Positions 21,386 to 31,452 of a stretch of DNA of 64,000 bases are shown one piece after another. The number at the start of each line of letters is the position of its first letter. The stretch's first letter is position 1. A program made the translations under genes and the position numbers. The notes under the pieces are model-generated. The model searched no databases. It was given only the letters and a program-made list of their open reading frames with translations, and had not been told where the DNA came from. The stretch spans positions 1-64,000 of the forward strand of contig NEWT02000014.1 of the NCBI GenBank assembly GCA_002869925.2. Reading direction: 5' to 3'. This stretch comes from Nitrospira sp. CG24A. Lineage in GTDB: Bacteria; Nitrospirota; Nitrospiria; Nitrospirales; Nitrospiraceae.

Positions 21386-21799
21386 GTGTTAGCACCAAAG
21401 AAAGTAAAGTTTCGTAAAATGATGAAGGGGCGTATGACCGGTAAGGCCTATCGTGGCGGTCAGATTACCCTTGGAGAGTTCGGTCTCAAGGCGCTTGAGC
21501 CGGGTTGGATTACCAGCAGGCAAATCGAGGCAGCGCGCATCGCGATCACTCGATGCGTGAAGCGTGGTGGCCAGGTGTGGACGAGAATTTTTCCTGATAA
21601 ACCGATTACCAAGAAGCCGGCTGAGACGAGAATGGGTAAGGGAAAAGGCAACCCGGAGTACTGGGTCGCTGTGGTTAAGCCTGGCCGTATTCTCTATGAA
21701 ATGGATGGTGTGACGCCGGAAGTTGCTAAAGAGGCATTCCGTTTAGCTTCGCATAAGTTACCCATTGCCACTAAGTGTGTGATCCGTGGTGAGTTTTAG
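21386..21799 (+). CDS. rplP: 50S ribosomal protein L16
   Basis: GTG start; [56 protein letters not shown]. Confidence 0.97.
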   Translation: MLAPKKVKFRKMMKGRMTGKAYRGGQITLGEFGLKALEPGWITSRQIEAARIAITRCVKRGGQVWTRIFPDKPITKKPAETRMGKGKGNPEYWVAVVKPGRILYEMDGVTPEVAKEAFRLASHKLPIATKCVIRGEF

Positions 21800-21839
21800 C
21801 ATTAATTGAACCAGACGCAGGGGCAAGGAGAGCATTTTC

Positions 21840-22061
21840 ATGGACTTGAAGGAGTTACGCCAGCTGACGGAGCCTGAGTTGGCGGAGAAGGGGCAGCAGC
21901 TCACGCAAGAACTTTTCAATCTTCGGTTCCAACTGGGAACAGGGAGGCTGGAAAACCCTATGCAAGTTCGTAAAACGAAGCGGTCCATTGCCAGGATTAA
22001 GACGCTTCAGCGCGAGCTGGTACAGGCTGGTCCAACTTCCACTACGGCGAAAGGGGCTTGA
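21840..22061 (+). CDS. rpmC: 50S ribosomal protein L29
   Basis: [55 protein letters not shown]. Confidence 0.95.
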   Translation: MDLKELRQLTEPELAEKGQQLTQELFNLRFQLGTGRLENPMQVRKTKRSIARIKTLQRELVQAGPTSTTAKGA

Positions 22062-22063
22062 GG

Positions 22064-22330
22064 ATGGGCGAATCAGAAAATAAACGGCGTGAGTGGGTTG
22101 GACGTGTGGTCAGTAATAAGATGAATAAGACCGTGGTTGTCGAAATTGAGCGCTCGGTTATTCACCCACTCTATCGGAAAGTGCTTCGTCGGGTCACCAA
22201 ATTCAAGGCCCATGATGAGGACAACGCCTGCAAGATCGGCGACCGTGTGCGCATGGTTGAAACAAGACCGATTAGTAAGGACAAGCATATGCGAGTGATT
22301 GAAGTTGTGGATAAGGGACGTAATGAATAG
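22064..22330 (+). CDS. rpsQ: 30S ribosomal protein S17
   Basis: [52 protein letters not shown]. Confidence 0.95.
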   Translation: MGESENKRREWVGRVVSNKMNKTVVVEIERSVIHPLYRKVLRRVTKFKAHDEDNACKIGDRVRMVETRPISKDKHMRVIEVVDKGRNE

Positions 22331-22368
22331 GTTGTCATTGGGTAAGGGATAGAGGGAAGACTCGAATT

Positions 22369-22737
22369 ATGATTCAAAGCTATACCTACATGGATGTGGC
22401 CGATAACTCGGGTGCCAAGCAGGCCATGTGTTTTCATGTGCTTGGGGGAACCAGGCGTCGGTACGCTTCTCTTGGAGACATTGTTGTTGTCGCGGTCAAG
22501 GAGGCGATTCCTGCAGCCACAGTCAAGAAAGGTGATGTGAGCCGAGCCGTGGTTGTGCGAACAACCAAGGAAGTGCGCCGGGAAGATGGTTCCTATATCA
22601 AGTTTGATCGGAATGCCTGTGTCTTGATCAATAAGGAAGGTGATCCGGTTGGAACTCGTATTTTCGGACCAATTGCGCGGGAACTACGGTGGAAAAAGTT
22701 CATGAAGATTATTTCCCTTGCTCCGGAAGTACTGTAA
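22369..22737 (+). CDS. rplN: 50S ribosomal protein L14
   Basis: [48 protein letters not shown]. Confidence 0.98.
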   Translation: MIQSYTYMDVADNSGAKQAMCFHVLGGTRRRYASLGDIVVVAVKEAIPAATVKKGDVSRAVVVRTTKEVRREDGSYIKFDRNACVLINKEGDPVGTRIFGPIARELRWKKFMKIISLAPEVL

Positions 22738-22756
22738 CGGGGATGGAGACGGCGAG

Positions 22757-23092
22757 ATGAGTAAGCAGGAGTTGAAAAAGAATCGAATTCGTAAGGGCGA
22801 TGTTGTGGTTGTGATTGCCGGACGTGATCGTGGTAAATCGGGGAAAGTGCTTTCGGTTGATTCTGGGGCGGGGAAGGTCGTGGTCGAAAAGGTGAATATG
22901 ATCAAGCGCCACACCAAACCGAATCAGAAGGTCAAGCAAGGCGGTATTCTCGAACGAGAAGCCCCTTTTGCCGTCTCGAATGTTATGTATCTGTGTCCTG
23001 TGACGCAGAAGCCGACCCGGCTTGGGGTGCGCACGCTTGATGGTGGCCGGCGGGTCCGGTTCAGTAAAAAATCGAACGACTCAGTCGAGTAG
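22757..23092 (+). CDS. rplX: 50S ribosomal protein L24
   Basis: [58 protein letters not shown]. Confidence 0.96.
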   Translation: MSKQELKKNRIRKGDVVVVIAGRDRGKSGKVLSVDSGAGKVVVEKVNMIKRHTKPNQKVKQGGILEREAPFAVSNVMYLCPVTQKPTRLGVRTLDGGRRVRFSKKSNDSVE

Positions 23093-23107
23093 GAGTGAGG
23101 ACGCCGG

Positions 23108-23764
23108 ATGGCGAAGATTGAATCAGGAAAAGGTGGTAAATCGTCAGAGCGCCGTGTACCCAAGAAAAAAGAGGGGTCGTCGGCACCTCAGGCAGTTGAC
23201 CAGGGTAGTGATGAGTCGAAGTTCGCTCCGCGGATGCGCGAAACCTATCTGCAGAAGGTCGTTCCTGCGCTCATGAAAGAGTTCGGCTACAAAAACATCA
23301 TGCAAGTTCCAAAGCTTGAACGGATCGTGCTGAACGTAGGTATGGGTGAAGCGATTCAGAACGTGAAGCTGCTAGAAAGCGCCGCCGGAGAGCTGGGTGC
23401 AATTACAGGCCAAAAGCCTCTGATCACAAAGGCGAAGAAGGCTATTGCCTCCTTCAAGCTGCGACAAGGTATGCCGATCGGTACAAAGGTCACGTTGCGG
23501 AGCCGCAGAATGTGGGAGTTCTTTGATCGACTTGTGACATTGTCGTTACCACGAATTCGTGACTTTAGGGGCGTTTCGCCAAAGTCGTTTGATGGTCGAG
23601 GCAATTACACGCTTGGTCTTAAAGAGCAATTGATTTTTCCGGAGATTAAATACGACGAAGTTGCCTCGATCCATGGAATGGACATTACGATTGTCACGAC
23701 CGCGAGGACCAACGATGAAGGACGCGCACTGTTAAAGCATTTAGGAATGCCATTTCGGACGTAA
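23108..23764 (+). CDS. rplE: 50S ribosomal protein L5 with N-terminal extension
   Basis: Core [41 protein letters not shown]..., preceded by ~42 residues of basic, low-complexity sequence. Confidence 0.95.
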   Translation: MAKIESGKGGKSSERRVPKKKEGSSAPQAVDQGSDESKFAPRMRETYLQKVVPALMKEFGYKNIMQVPKLERIVLNVGMGEAIQNVKLLESAAGELGAITGQKPLITKAKKAIASFKLRQGMPIGTKVTLRSRRMWEFFDRLVTLSLPRIRDFRGVSPKSFDGRGNYTLGLKEQLIFPEIKYDEVASIHGMDITIVTTARTNDEGRALLKHLGMPFRT

Positions 23765-23785
23765 TGTCTAGCGAAGGAGTTGCTA

Positions 23786-23971
23786 GTGTCGAGATTAGCG
23801 CTAAGAAATAAATCAGCCATCAAGGCAAAGTTTCCGGTCAGGGACTATCACCGATGTGAGATTTGCGGGCGGGTGAGAGGGTTCTTGCGCCGGTTTCGTA
23901 TGTGTAGAATTTGCTTTCGGTTGCTGAGCCTGAAGGGTGAGATCCCTGGGGTTCGGAAGTCGAGTTGGTAG
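23786..23971 (+). CDS. rpsN: 30S ribosomal protein S14 type Z (zinc-binding)
   Basis: GTG start; [60 protein letters not shown], 61 aa with CxxC..CxxC. Confidence 0.95.
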   Translation: MSRLALRNKSAIKAKFPVRDYHRCEICGRVRGFLRRFRMCRICFRLLSLKGEIPGVRKSSW

Positions 23972-24045
23972 GGCATCCATTTTTCGCGCCACCGGGCTGA
24001 TGATGGTCATCAGATTATTCGGCGAATGTTGGTGAAAGGGTTAGT

Positions 24046-24441
24046 ATGGTTACAGATCCCATTAGCGACCTGTTAGTACGATTGCAAAACGGACTTCGGC
24101 GGCGGCACGACACTGTTAGCGTTCCTGCCTCCCGTCTCAAACGTGAGATCCTTCGAATCCTCCAAAACCAAGGTTATATTCAGGGCGTTCAAGCTGAGGT
24201 CGAGGACGGACACCCTGTACTGAAGGTCCAGCTGCGCTATGTCGTAGAGGGGCAACCTATGGTGACAGGTATGCAGCGAGTGAGCAAGCCTGGTCGCCGT
24301 GTCTATGTAGGGATCAAAAATATTCCACGGGTCAAGAACGGCATTGGGATGGCGATTTTGTCGACCTCGAAAGGGCTGATGACAGATCAGGACTCTCGCC
24401 GTGCAGGACTGGGTGGGGAAGTGTTGTGCGCCGTATGGTAA
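24046..24441 (+). CDS. rpsH: 30S ribosomal protein S8
   Basis: MVTDPISDLLVRLQNGLRRRHDTVSVPASRLKREILRILQNQGYI...GIGMAILSTSKGLMTDQDSRRAGLGGEVLCAVW. Confidence 0.97.
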   Translation: MVTDPISDLLVRLQNGLRRRHDTVSVPASRLKREILRILQNQGYIQGVQAEVEDGHPVLKVQLRYVVEGQPMVTGMQRVSKPGRRVYVGIKNIPRVKNGIGMAILSTSKGLMTDQDSRRAGLGGEVLCAVW

Positions 24442-24496
24442 TGAGAAGAGCAAGCTGGGCGGTCATTGCGGCGGTGTCTAGAGGAGTGAGGCGTCG

Positions 24497-25033
24497 ATGT
24501 CGCGTATAGGAAAGAAGCCGATTGAAATTCCATCAGGAGTGGATGTCAAAGTTGCAGGGTCTATCGTATCTGTAAAGGGGCCGCTCGGGAAGATCGATTG
24601 GTCGCTGTCTTCTGGCCTGGGGGTTTCAATTGCGGGCGGACAGCTTGTGGTGAACCGATCGAATGAGGACCGTCAGGTCCGCGCCATGCATGGGTTAACT
24701 CGCGCAGAGCTGAGTAACATTGTTCACGGTGTGACAAAGGGGTATGAGCGTAACCTGGAAATCACTGGGGTTGGATATAAGGTTGCAGTACAGGGTCGAA
24801 CCATGAGTTTTAGTTTAGGCTATATCAATCCAGTTGTTTACCCAATCCCCGTTGGAATCGACGTGAAGGTGGACAAGCAAACGCTGATTAATGTGAAGGG
24901 CGCTGACAAACGATTGGTGGGTCAGGTTGCGGCGAATTTGCGATCCATCAAGCCTCCGGACGTCTATAAGCAAAAAGGTGTTCGTTATGCCGGGGAAGTG
25001 TTGCGCAAGAAAGCCGGAAAGACCGGGAAGTAG
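24497..25033 (+). CDS. rplF: 50S ribosomal protein L6
   Basis: MSRIGKKPIEIPSGVDVKVAGSIVSVKGPLGKIDW...KPPDVYKQKGVRYAGEVLRKKAGKTGK. Confidence 0.98.
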   Translation: MSRIGKKPIEIPSGVDVKVAGSIVSVKGPLGKIDWSLSSGLGVSIAGGQLVVNRSNEDRQVRAMHGLTRAELSNIVHGVTKGYERNLEITGVGYKVAVQGRTMSFSLGYINPVVYPIPVGIDVKVDKQTLINVKGADKRLVGQVAANLRSIKPPDVYKQKGVRYAGEVLRKKAGKTGK

Positions 25034-25041
25034 GGTGATGC

Positions 25042-25407
25042 ATGAATATTGCCGATAAAGCCAGTCAATTAACAAGACGAAAACAACGAGTGCGAAAGCG
25101 CGTGTTTGGAACGGCGGAACGTCCACGGCTCAATGTGTTTCGCAGTCGCTCCCATATCTATGCCCAGATCGTTGATGATCTCAAAGGTGCTACGTTAGTG
25201 GCCGCATCCTCCCAGGATAAGTCATTGCGTACATCGGTCAAATCTACCGGTAGCATTGAAGGTGCAAAAGCTGTCGGAAGGCTGTTGGCCGAACGGGCTA
25301 AGATCGCCAAGGTGCAAGCTGTGGTATTTGATCGTGGTGGTCGGATGTATCATGGGCGAGTCAAAGCGTTGGCTGAGGCATCGCGTGAAGGCGGGTTGCA
25401 GTTCTGA
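25042..25407 (+). CDS. rplR: 50S ribosomal protein L18
   Basis: [48 protein letters not shown]...[31 protein letters not shown]. Confidence 0.97.
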   Translation: MNIADKASQLTRRKQRVRKRVFGTAERPRLNVFRSRSHIYAQIVDDLKGATLVAASSQDKSLRTSVKSTGSIEGAKAVGRLLAERAKIAKVQAVVFDRGGRMYHGRVKALAEASREGGLQF

Positions 25408-25466
25408 GTCAGACCTCGCTTCCGTTACGATATAAGGGCGAGGGGAACAAAGAGGAGAGATGATAG

Positions 25467-25976
25467 GTGCGAGTTAATCCAGATGAACTAAGCCTGAAAG
25501 ACAAGGTTGTGTTTATCAACCGGGTCGCGAAAGTCGTAAAAGGCGGAAAACGCTTTAATTTCTGTGCCTTAGTTGTGGTCGGCGATGGACAGGGATGGGT
25601 TGGGATTGGGAAAGGGAAAGCTGCTGAAGTACCTGTCGCAATCTCGAAGGCGGTCGAACAGGCCAAGAAAAACCTGGTGCACGTTTCCCTCACGTCCGGG
25701 ACGATTGCGCACGAGGTGCATGGGCTCTTCGGCGCCGAACATGTCCTTCTCAAGCCCGCAAAGAAGGGGGCAGGAATTATTGCCGGAGGCGCTGTCCGTG
25801 CGGTGGTTGAGGTTGCCGGTGTCCATAACATCATTGCGAAGACGCTCGGCCGTGGAAATCCGTTTAATACGGTTCGTGCCACGCTCAACGGTCTTTGCCA
25901 GCTCCGCAATGCTGAAGACGTTCTTAATATGCGTCGTACCCAGGTAGATGAGGTACAGAATAGGGTGAGAGTCTAA
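25467..25976 (+). CDS. rpsE: 30S ribosomal protein S5
   Basis: GTG start; LKDKVVFINRVAKVVKGGKRFNFCALVVVGDGQGWVGIGKGKAAEVPVAISKAVEQAKKNL. Confidence 0.97.
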   Translation: MRVNPDELSLKDKVVFINRVAKVVKGGKRFNFCALVVVGDGQGWVGIGKGKAAEVPVAISKAVEQAKKNLVHVSLTSGTIAHEVHGLFGAEHVLLKPAKKGAGIIAGGAVRAVVEVAGVHNIIAKTLGRGNPFNTVRATLNGLCQLRNAEDVLNMRRTQVDEVQNRVRV

Positions 25977-26185
25977 TGTCTACAGTGCAAACCACTATGG
26001 CTACCCCAAAGGGGTTTGTGATCACCTTACGGCGAAGCCCAATTGGCACACCGCAGAAACATCGGCTTGTGTTGAGTGGACTTGGCTTGAGGAAGATCAG
26101 GCAGAGGGTGACTCGTCCCAATACTCCACAAGTCAGAGGGATGATTGGAAAAGTCGGATATCTATTGGAAGTGCAGCCACAATGA
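25976..26185 (+). CDS. rpmD: 50S ribosomal protein L30
   Basis: FVITLRRSPIGTPQKHRLVLSGLGLRKIRQRVTRPNTPQVRGMIGKVGYLLEV. TAATG overlap with rpsE. Confidence 0.94.
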   Translation: MSTVQTTMATPKGFVITLRRSPIGTPQKHRLVLSGLGLRKIRQRVTRPNTPQVRGMIGKVGYLLEVQPQ

Positions 26186-26637
26186 ACTTACATGAGCTTG
26201 GTCCTGCAAAAGGATCCAGAAAGAAACGAAAGCGGATTGGCCGTGGCCCAGGTTCTGGCCATGGGAAAACGTCGGGGAAAGGGCATAAGGGTTTGTTGGC
26301 CAGATCCGGAGGTCGAAGCCGCCAGGCCGGAGGGTTTGAAGGTGGCCAGATGTCCCTTATTCGTCGAGTGCCGAAGCATGGATTTACCAATGTATTTCGC
26401 AAAGAATACTCGATTGTCAACCTGAAGAGCTTGGGTGACATGATGGTCACCGGTACCATCACACCGCAAGCATTGGTCGATGCCGGCTTGGTCAAGCGGA
26501 AGTCATTGCCGATCAAAGTTCTAGGAAACGGAGATCTTACGAAGGCGATTGTGGTGCAGGCCCACAAGTTTAGTAAGTCTGCAGAGGCAAAGATTCAAGC
26601 GGCTGGAGGGAGAGTCGAGGTCATTCCCGGTGTTTGA
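26182..26637 (+). CDS. rplO: 50S ribosomal protein L15
   Basis: MNLHELGPAKGSRKKRKRIGRGPGSGHGKTSGKGHKGLLARSGGRSRQAGGFEGGQMSLIRRVPKHGF. Confidence 0.97.
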   Translation: MNLHELGPAKGSRKKRKRIGRGPGSGHGKTSGKGHKGLLARSGGRSRQAGGFEGGQMSLIRRVPKHGFTNVFRKEYSIVNLKSLGDMMVTGTITPQALVDAGLVKRKSLPIKVLGNGDLTKAIVVQAHKFSKSAEAKIQAAGGRVEVIPGV

Positions 26638-27949
26638 GAGACTCCTGACCAGTTTTCAGAATATTCTTAAAATTCCCGAGTTACGTACCCGGATCCTCTT
26701 TACCATGGGGATGCTGGTGGTGTATCGGATCGGGGCGCATATTCCTACGCCTGGCATCAATGGCGAGGCCCTCTCAGAGTTTCTGCAAAAGGAAGGGGGC
26801 GCACTCCTCGGATTTTTAGATATTTTCTCAGGCGGATCGCTTTCACGATTGACGATCTTAGCGCTGGGCATTATGCCGTATATCAGTGCGTCGATTATTC
26901 TTCAGTTGCTGACCGTAGTTGTTCCGCATCTCACGAAGTTAGCCAAAGAGGGCGAGCGCGGCCGGAAAAAAATTATTCAGTACACTCGATTCGGGACCAT
27001 CGGGATTGCGCTCATTCAAGGATTTGGGATTGCCATCGGTCTCGAACAAATGAATAACGGCGCATTTGTGATGGATGCCGGATGGGGATTCCGTCTGATG
27101 ACGGTCATCACCTTGACGGCCGGTACCGGCTTTCTGATGTGGCTCGGTGAGCAGATTACCGAGAGGGGGATCGGGAATGGCATTTCCTTGATTATCTTCG
27201 CTGGAATTGTTGCGCGGCTACCCTCGGCTGTCGGGCAGACGTACAACCTGTATGAGATCGGTCAGTTGAATGCTTTCTTGTTGATTAGTTTGGCCTTGCT
27301 CATGGTCGTGGTGGTGGGTGCCATCGTTTTCCTGGAAAGCGGGAGGCGGAAAGTACCGGTTCAGTACGCAAAGCGGGTCATCGGACGCAGAGTGTTCGGC
27401 GGGCAGAGTACGCATATTCCACTGAAAATCAATACAGCAGGGGTGATTCCGCCTATTTTTGCATCGTCCATTATTGCATTTCCTGCGACGATCACCGGGT
27501 TTTTCGAGACGCCATGGATCAAGGATATCGGCGCGCAACTCGCGCCTGGATCGCTGCTATACACTCTGATGTATGTCGGTCTTATTCTGTTTTTCTGTTT
27601 CTTTTATACCGCCGTGGTTTTAAACCCAGTGGACATGGCGGACAATATGAAGAAGTACGGTGGATTCATTCCCGGGATTCGTCCTGGGGTGCGAACTTCT
27701 GATTATATTTATAAGGTGCTTACAAGAATTACGTTTGCCGGGTCGATCTACCTTGCGATCGTCTGTGTAATTCCTGAACTATTAATCTATAAACTAGGTG
27801 TGCCGTTCTATTTTGGCGGTACCTCGCTGCTGATCGTGATCGGAGTCGGTCTCGATACCGCACAACAGATTGAATCCCATATGCTCATGCGGAATTATGA
27901 AGGGTTTCTCGGCAAGGGCATGGCCCCCCTTCGTGGACGGAGCGGGTGA
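26630..27949 (+). CDS. secY: Preprotein translocase subunit SecY
   Basis: GTG start overlapping the rplO stop; FERLLTSFQNILKIPELRTRILFTMGMLVVYRIGAHIPTPGIN...GGTSLLIVIGVGLDTAQQIESHMLMRNYEGFL. Confidence 0.97.
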   Translation: MFERLLTSFQNILKIPELRTRILFTMGMLVVYRIGAHIPTPGINGEALSEFLQKEGGALLGFLDIFSGGSLSRLTILALGIMPYISASIILQLLTVVVPHLTKLAKEGERGRKKIIQYTRFGTIGIALIQGFGIAIGLEQMNNGAFVMDAGWGFRLMTVITLTAGTGFLMWLGEQITERGIGNGISLIIFAGIVARLPSAVGQTYNLYEIGQLNAFLLISLALLMVVVVGAIVFLESGRRKVPVQYAKRVIGRRVFGGQSTHIPLKINTAGVIPPIFASSIIAFPATITGFFETPWIKDIGAQLAPGSLLYTLMYVGLILFFCFFYTAVVLNPVDMADNMKKYGGFIPGIRPGVRTSDYIYKVLTRITFAGSIYLAIVCVIPELLIYKLGVPFYFGGTSLLIVIGVGLDTAQQIESHMLMRNYEGFLGKGMAPLRGRSG

Positions 27950-27959
27950 CGGGGAATCC

Positions 27960-28616
27960 ATGCGTGTGGTATTTCTTGGCGCACCAGGAGTAGGCAAGGG
28001 AACTCAGGCTGACCGTATTGCTGCGCAGTACCACGTGGCGAAGATTTCTACCGGTGATCTTCTTCGCGAGGCGGTTCGCACCCAGACCACACTGGGTCTG
28101 GAGGCAAAGAGTTATATGGATCAGGGGGGGTTGGTTCCTGATGCCGTGGTGATAGGGCTGGTACGGGAAAAGTTAGCTGATCCCAGTTGCGCGAATGGTT
28201 TTGTTCTAGATGGTTTTCCCAGGACGGTTCCGCAGGCGGAAGCTCTGGGTACCGTGTTGGTTTCAAAAGGGGTTACGCTGGATCGGGTTGTGAATTTTCA
28301 GGTTTCGCGTGAGGATGTTGTGCGGCGATTGAGTGGGCGCCGAAGTTGTCCAAAGTGTCAAGCCACCTTCCATGTAGACTTCGCCCCGTCTAAAATGGAT
28401 GGGATATGTGATCGGTGTGGTGAGCCACTCGTGCAGCGCAGCGATGATCGCCGTGAAGCCATTGAGACGCGATTGAAAGTCTATGATGAACAAACGGCTC
28501 CGCTCGTCCGCTATTATGATGAACGGCGGTTATTATTTCCGATGGATGCATCGGGCGGAGTGGATGTCGTGTTTCGGCATCTTTCACAGGAGCTTGCGCA
28601 GTACCAGGCGATATGA
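27960..28616 (+). CDS. adk: Adenylate kinase (zinc LID type)
   Basis: MRVVFLGAPGVGKGTQADRIAAQYHVAKISTGDLLREA...SCPKCQATFHVDFAPSKMDGICDRCGEPLVQRSDD. Confidence 0.97.
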   Translation: MRVVFLGAPGVGKGTQADRIAAQYHVAKISTGDLLREAVRTQTTLGLEAKSYMDQGGLVPDAVVIGLVREKLADPSCANGFVLDGFPRTVPQAEALGTVLVSKGVTLDRVVNFQVSREDVVRRLSGRRSCPKCQATFHVDFAPSKMDGICDRCGEPLVQRSDDRREAIETRLKVYDEQTAPLVRYYDERRLLFPMDASGGVDVVFRHLSQELAQYQAI

Positions 28617-29362
28617 TCATTCTCAAGACGCCGGATGAGATTGCGGTGATGGCTCAGGCGTCAAGAGTAGTGGCAGAGACATTGCAGATATTGCAGAAAG
28701 CTGTTCGACCGGGTATCACGACTGATGAGTTGGACCGTTTAGCCGAGGAAGAGATTCGATCGCGTGGTGCGCGGCCAGCGTTTAAAGGATATCGAAACTA
28801 CCCGAAGACGCTGTGTGCGTCGGTGAATGACCAGGTCGTTCATGGGATTCCCTCCAAGCGAGTGCTGAAAGAGGGAGATATCATCGGTCTCGACCTCGGG
28901 GCGATTGTCGGGGGTTTCTACGGAGATTCGGCGATCACGGTTGCTGTAGGACAGACGACCGAACGGAATGCACGCTTGGTTCAAATCACCGAAGAAGCCA
29001 TGTATTTAGGAATCAAACAAGCAGTGGTGGGGCAACGGTTGTCTGATATTTCGTCTGCGATTCAGCGGCACGTGGAGTCTTCAGGCTACTCGGTTGTGAC
29101 GGAGTTTGTCGGTCATGGGATCGGTCGGCAGTTGCATGAAGAACCGCAGGTGCCGAATTACGGGAAACCAGGGCAAGGGCCTCGGTTGCAGGCAGGGATG
29201 GTTCTTGCCATCGAACCGATGGTCAATATGGGCGGTGCAGCCGTCAAAGTTCTTGAAGATCGATGGACTGCGGTAACAGTCGATGGGAGTCTCTCGGCGC
29301 ACTTTGAACATACGATAGCCATTACGTCGAGTGGGCCACCCGATATTTTGAGCCAGCTCTGA
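28613..29362 (+). CDS. map: Type I methionine aminopeptidase
   Basis: MIILKTPDEIAVMAQASRVVAETL...GIPSKRVLKEGDIIGLDLGAIVGGFYGDSAITV...FVGHGIGRQLHEEPQVPNYG. Confidence 0.97.
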   Translation: MIILKTPDEIAVMAQASRVVAETLQILQKAVRPGITTDELDRLAEEEIRSRGARPAFKGYRNYPKTLCASVNDQVVHGIPSKRVLKEGDIIGLDLGAIVGGFYGDSAITVAVGQTTERNARLVQITEEAMYLGIKQAVVGQRLSDISSAIQRHVESSGYSVVTEFVGHGIGRQLHEEPQVPNYGKPGQGPRLQAGMVLAIEPMVNMGGAAVKVLEDRWTAVTVDGSLSAHFEHTIAITSSGPPDILSQL

Positions 29363-29411
29363 AGGAGACGCAAGCGCTGTGACGTGGTGTGGGGAGAAAG
29401 GATAGAGGTAC

Positions 29412-29630
29412 GTGCCAAAAGAAGATGTTATTGAGATACAAGGCACGGTAAACGAAACGTTGCCGAACGCGATGTTTCGTGTGTCGTTGGACAATGGCCA
29501 CAAGATCCTTGCGCATATTTCAGGCAAAATGCGTATGCACTTTATCCGTATTCTTCCTGGCGACAAGGTGACGGTGGAGTTATCGCCTTATGATCTGACA
29601 CGCGGTCGGATCACCTATCGGTTTAAGTAG
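29412..29630 (+). CDS. infA: Translation initiation factor IF-1
   Basis: GTG start; [71 protein letters not shown]. Confidence 0.97.
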   Translation: MPKEDVIEIQGTVNETLPNAMFRVSLDNGHKILAHISGKMRMHFIRILPGDKVTVELSPYDLTRGRITYRFK

Positions 29631-29645
29631 GAGCGTGAACTGAAT

Positions 29646-29759
29646 ATGAAAGTGAGATCGTCTGTCAAGCCAATTTGTGCGAAATGTAAGGTGGTTCGGC
29701 GCAAAGGAGTGGTGCGAATTCTCTGCGAAAATCCGCGCCACAAGCAGCGTCAAGGATAG
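29646..29759 (+). CDS. rpmJ: 50S ribosomal protein L36
   Basis: Own translation [37 protein letters not shown], 37 aa, zinc CxxC form; absent from the ORF track because of size. Confidence 0.95.
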   Translation: MKVRSSVKPICAKCKVVRRKGVVRILCENPRHKQRQG

Positions 29760-29856
29760 TGGTGCGCTCAAGAGTGGCGGGTGAACGCATCTGAGTCGTC
29801 GATGCGCACCCAACTCAGGCCGGTGAGTGTACGACAAGAAGAAGGTAGGAGGAACT

Positions 29857-30240
29857 ATGGCGCGTATTTCTGGAGTAGATTTGCCAAGAGAGAAACGGGT
29901 GGACATCGGCCTGACATACGTCTATGGGGTTGGGCGCGCATCCGCACTCTCTATCCTCGCCAAGGCTGGGATTGATGGAGCCATTCGTGTTAAGGATCTG
30001 AGCGAAGAGCATATCGTCAAGATTCGAGAAATTATTCAGGAGGGGCACCAGGTCGAAGGTGATCTGAGGAAAACCTTCTCGATGAATATCAAACGATTGA
30101 TTGATAGTGGTACGTATCGTGGCCTTCGCCATCGGAAGGGGTTGCCCGTCCGCGGTCAGCGGACCAAGACGAATGCGCGGACGAGAAAAGGCCGCCGCTC
30201 CGGTGTGGGAAGCAAGCCAAAGCCCCCGGCGCGTTCGTAA
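29857..30240 (+). CDS. rpsM: 30S ribosomal protein S13
   Basis: [40 protein letters not shown]...[24 protein letters not shown]. Confidence 0.97.
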   Translation: MARISGVDLPREKRVDIGLTYVYGVGRASALSILAKAGIDGAIRVKDLSEEHIVKIREIIQEGHQVEGDLRKTFSMNIKRLIDSGTYRGLRHRKGLPVRGQRTKTNARTRKGRRSGVGSKPKPPARS

Positions 30241-30273
30241 TAACGTACAGCCGACATTTGAGTAGGGAGCCCT

Positions 30274-30657
30274 ATGAGCATTAAAAAAGGAAAGAAGAAA
30301 GAGCGCCGGATCGTGCAAAGCGGGGTCGCCCACGTCCAGGCGTCATTCAACAACACGATTGTCACGATTACCGACATGAGCGGCAACACAATTGTCTGGG
30401 CAAGTTCGGGGAACCAAGGATTCAAGGGTTCTCGAAAAAGTACGCCATTTGCCGCTCAGCGTGCTGGTGAAGCGGCTGCCAGGAAGGCGATGGAGAGCGG
30501 AATGCGCACAGTGGATGTCTATGTGAATGGCCCAGGGTCTGGTCGTGAATCGGCGATCAGATCTCTTCAGGCTGCTGGATTGAGGATCCATATGATTCGC
30601 GATGTGACCCCAATTCCACACAACGGATGCCGCCCACCTAAGCGGCGTCGTGTGTAG
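30274..30657 (+). CDS. rpsK: 30S ribosomal protein S11
   Basis: [46 protein letters not shown]...[18 protein letters not shown]. Confidence 0.98.
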   Translation: MSIKKGKKKERRIVQSGVAHVQASFNNTIVTITDMSGNTIVWASSGNQGFKGSRKSTPFAAQRAGEAAARKAMESGMRTVDVYVNGPGSGRESAIRSLQAAGLRIHMIRDVTPIPHNGCRPPKRRRV

Positions 30658-30738
30658 TTCCGTATATCAAGAGATGTGAAGATACAAGATTTCTTGGGCG
30701 CACCATCATGGTGATGTCCGGTAACTGGAGGTAGAGCA

Positions 30739-31365
30739 GTGGCAAAGTATCGTGGCCCCGTTTGTCGGTTGTGTCGGCGAGAGGGTGAGAAGTTGTTCCT
30801 GAAAGGCTCACGCTGTATGACAGAAAAATGCGCCATCGAGCGACGGAGCTATCCTCCTGGACAGCATGGTCAAAAACGCCCGAGGAACTCAGAGTACAGT
30901 ACCCAGCTCAGAGAAAAACAAAAGCTACGCAGAATCTATGGCCTCATGGAATGCCAGTTCCGTGGCGTATTTGAGCGTGCGGAGCGCCAGTCCGGTATTA
31001 CCGGTGAAGTGCTCTTGCGGTTGCTGGAATGCCGGCTGGATAATGTGGCCTACCGACTCGGATTCGGCGCCTCGCGGAAAGAAGCCAGACAACTTGTGAG
31101 CCATGGACATTTGACCATGAATGGTCGGAAGATTAATGTGCCAGGCGCGCAGGTGAAGGCAGGTGACGTCATCAGCATTCGTGAGCGAAGTCGCACGTTG
31201 ATTTCGATCCAGGCCGCGTTAGATGCCGTTGACGGTCGAGGCATTCCTGAGTGGTTGGAGCTCGACAAGACAGCGTTTAAAGGCATGGTACGTGCGTTGC
31301 CGTCGAAAGACCAGATTTCGCTGCCAGTCAACGAGCAGATGGTGGTGGAGTTGTATTCAAGATAG
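30739..31365 (+). CDS. rpsD: 30S ribosomal protein S4
   Basis: GTG start; AKYRGPVCRLCRREGEKLFLKGSRCMTEKCAIERRSYPPGQHG...LRRIYGLMECQFRGVFERA. Confidence 0.97.
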   Translation: MAKYRGPVCRLCRREGEKLFLKGSRCMTEKCAIERRSYPPGQHGQKRPRNSEYSTQLREKQKLRRIYGLMECQFRGVFERAERQSGITGEVLLRLLECRLDNVAYRLGFGASRKEARQLVSHGHLTMNGRKINVPGAQVKAGDVISIRERSRTLISIQAALDAVDGRGIPEWLELDKTAFKGMVRALPSKDQISLPVNEQMVVELYSR

Positions 31366-31452
31366 AAGCGGACCTGGGGGAAGGGGAGTTAGTCTCTGCG
31401 GCAAACAAATGCTGATCAGGGGTTGGCTACTCGATGAGATGAAGGGGGAGTC

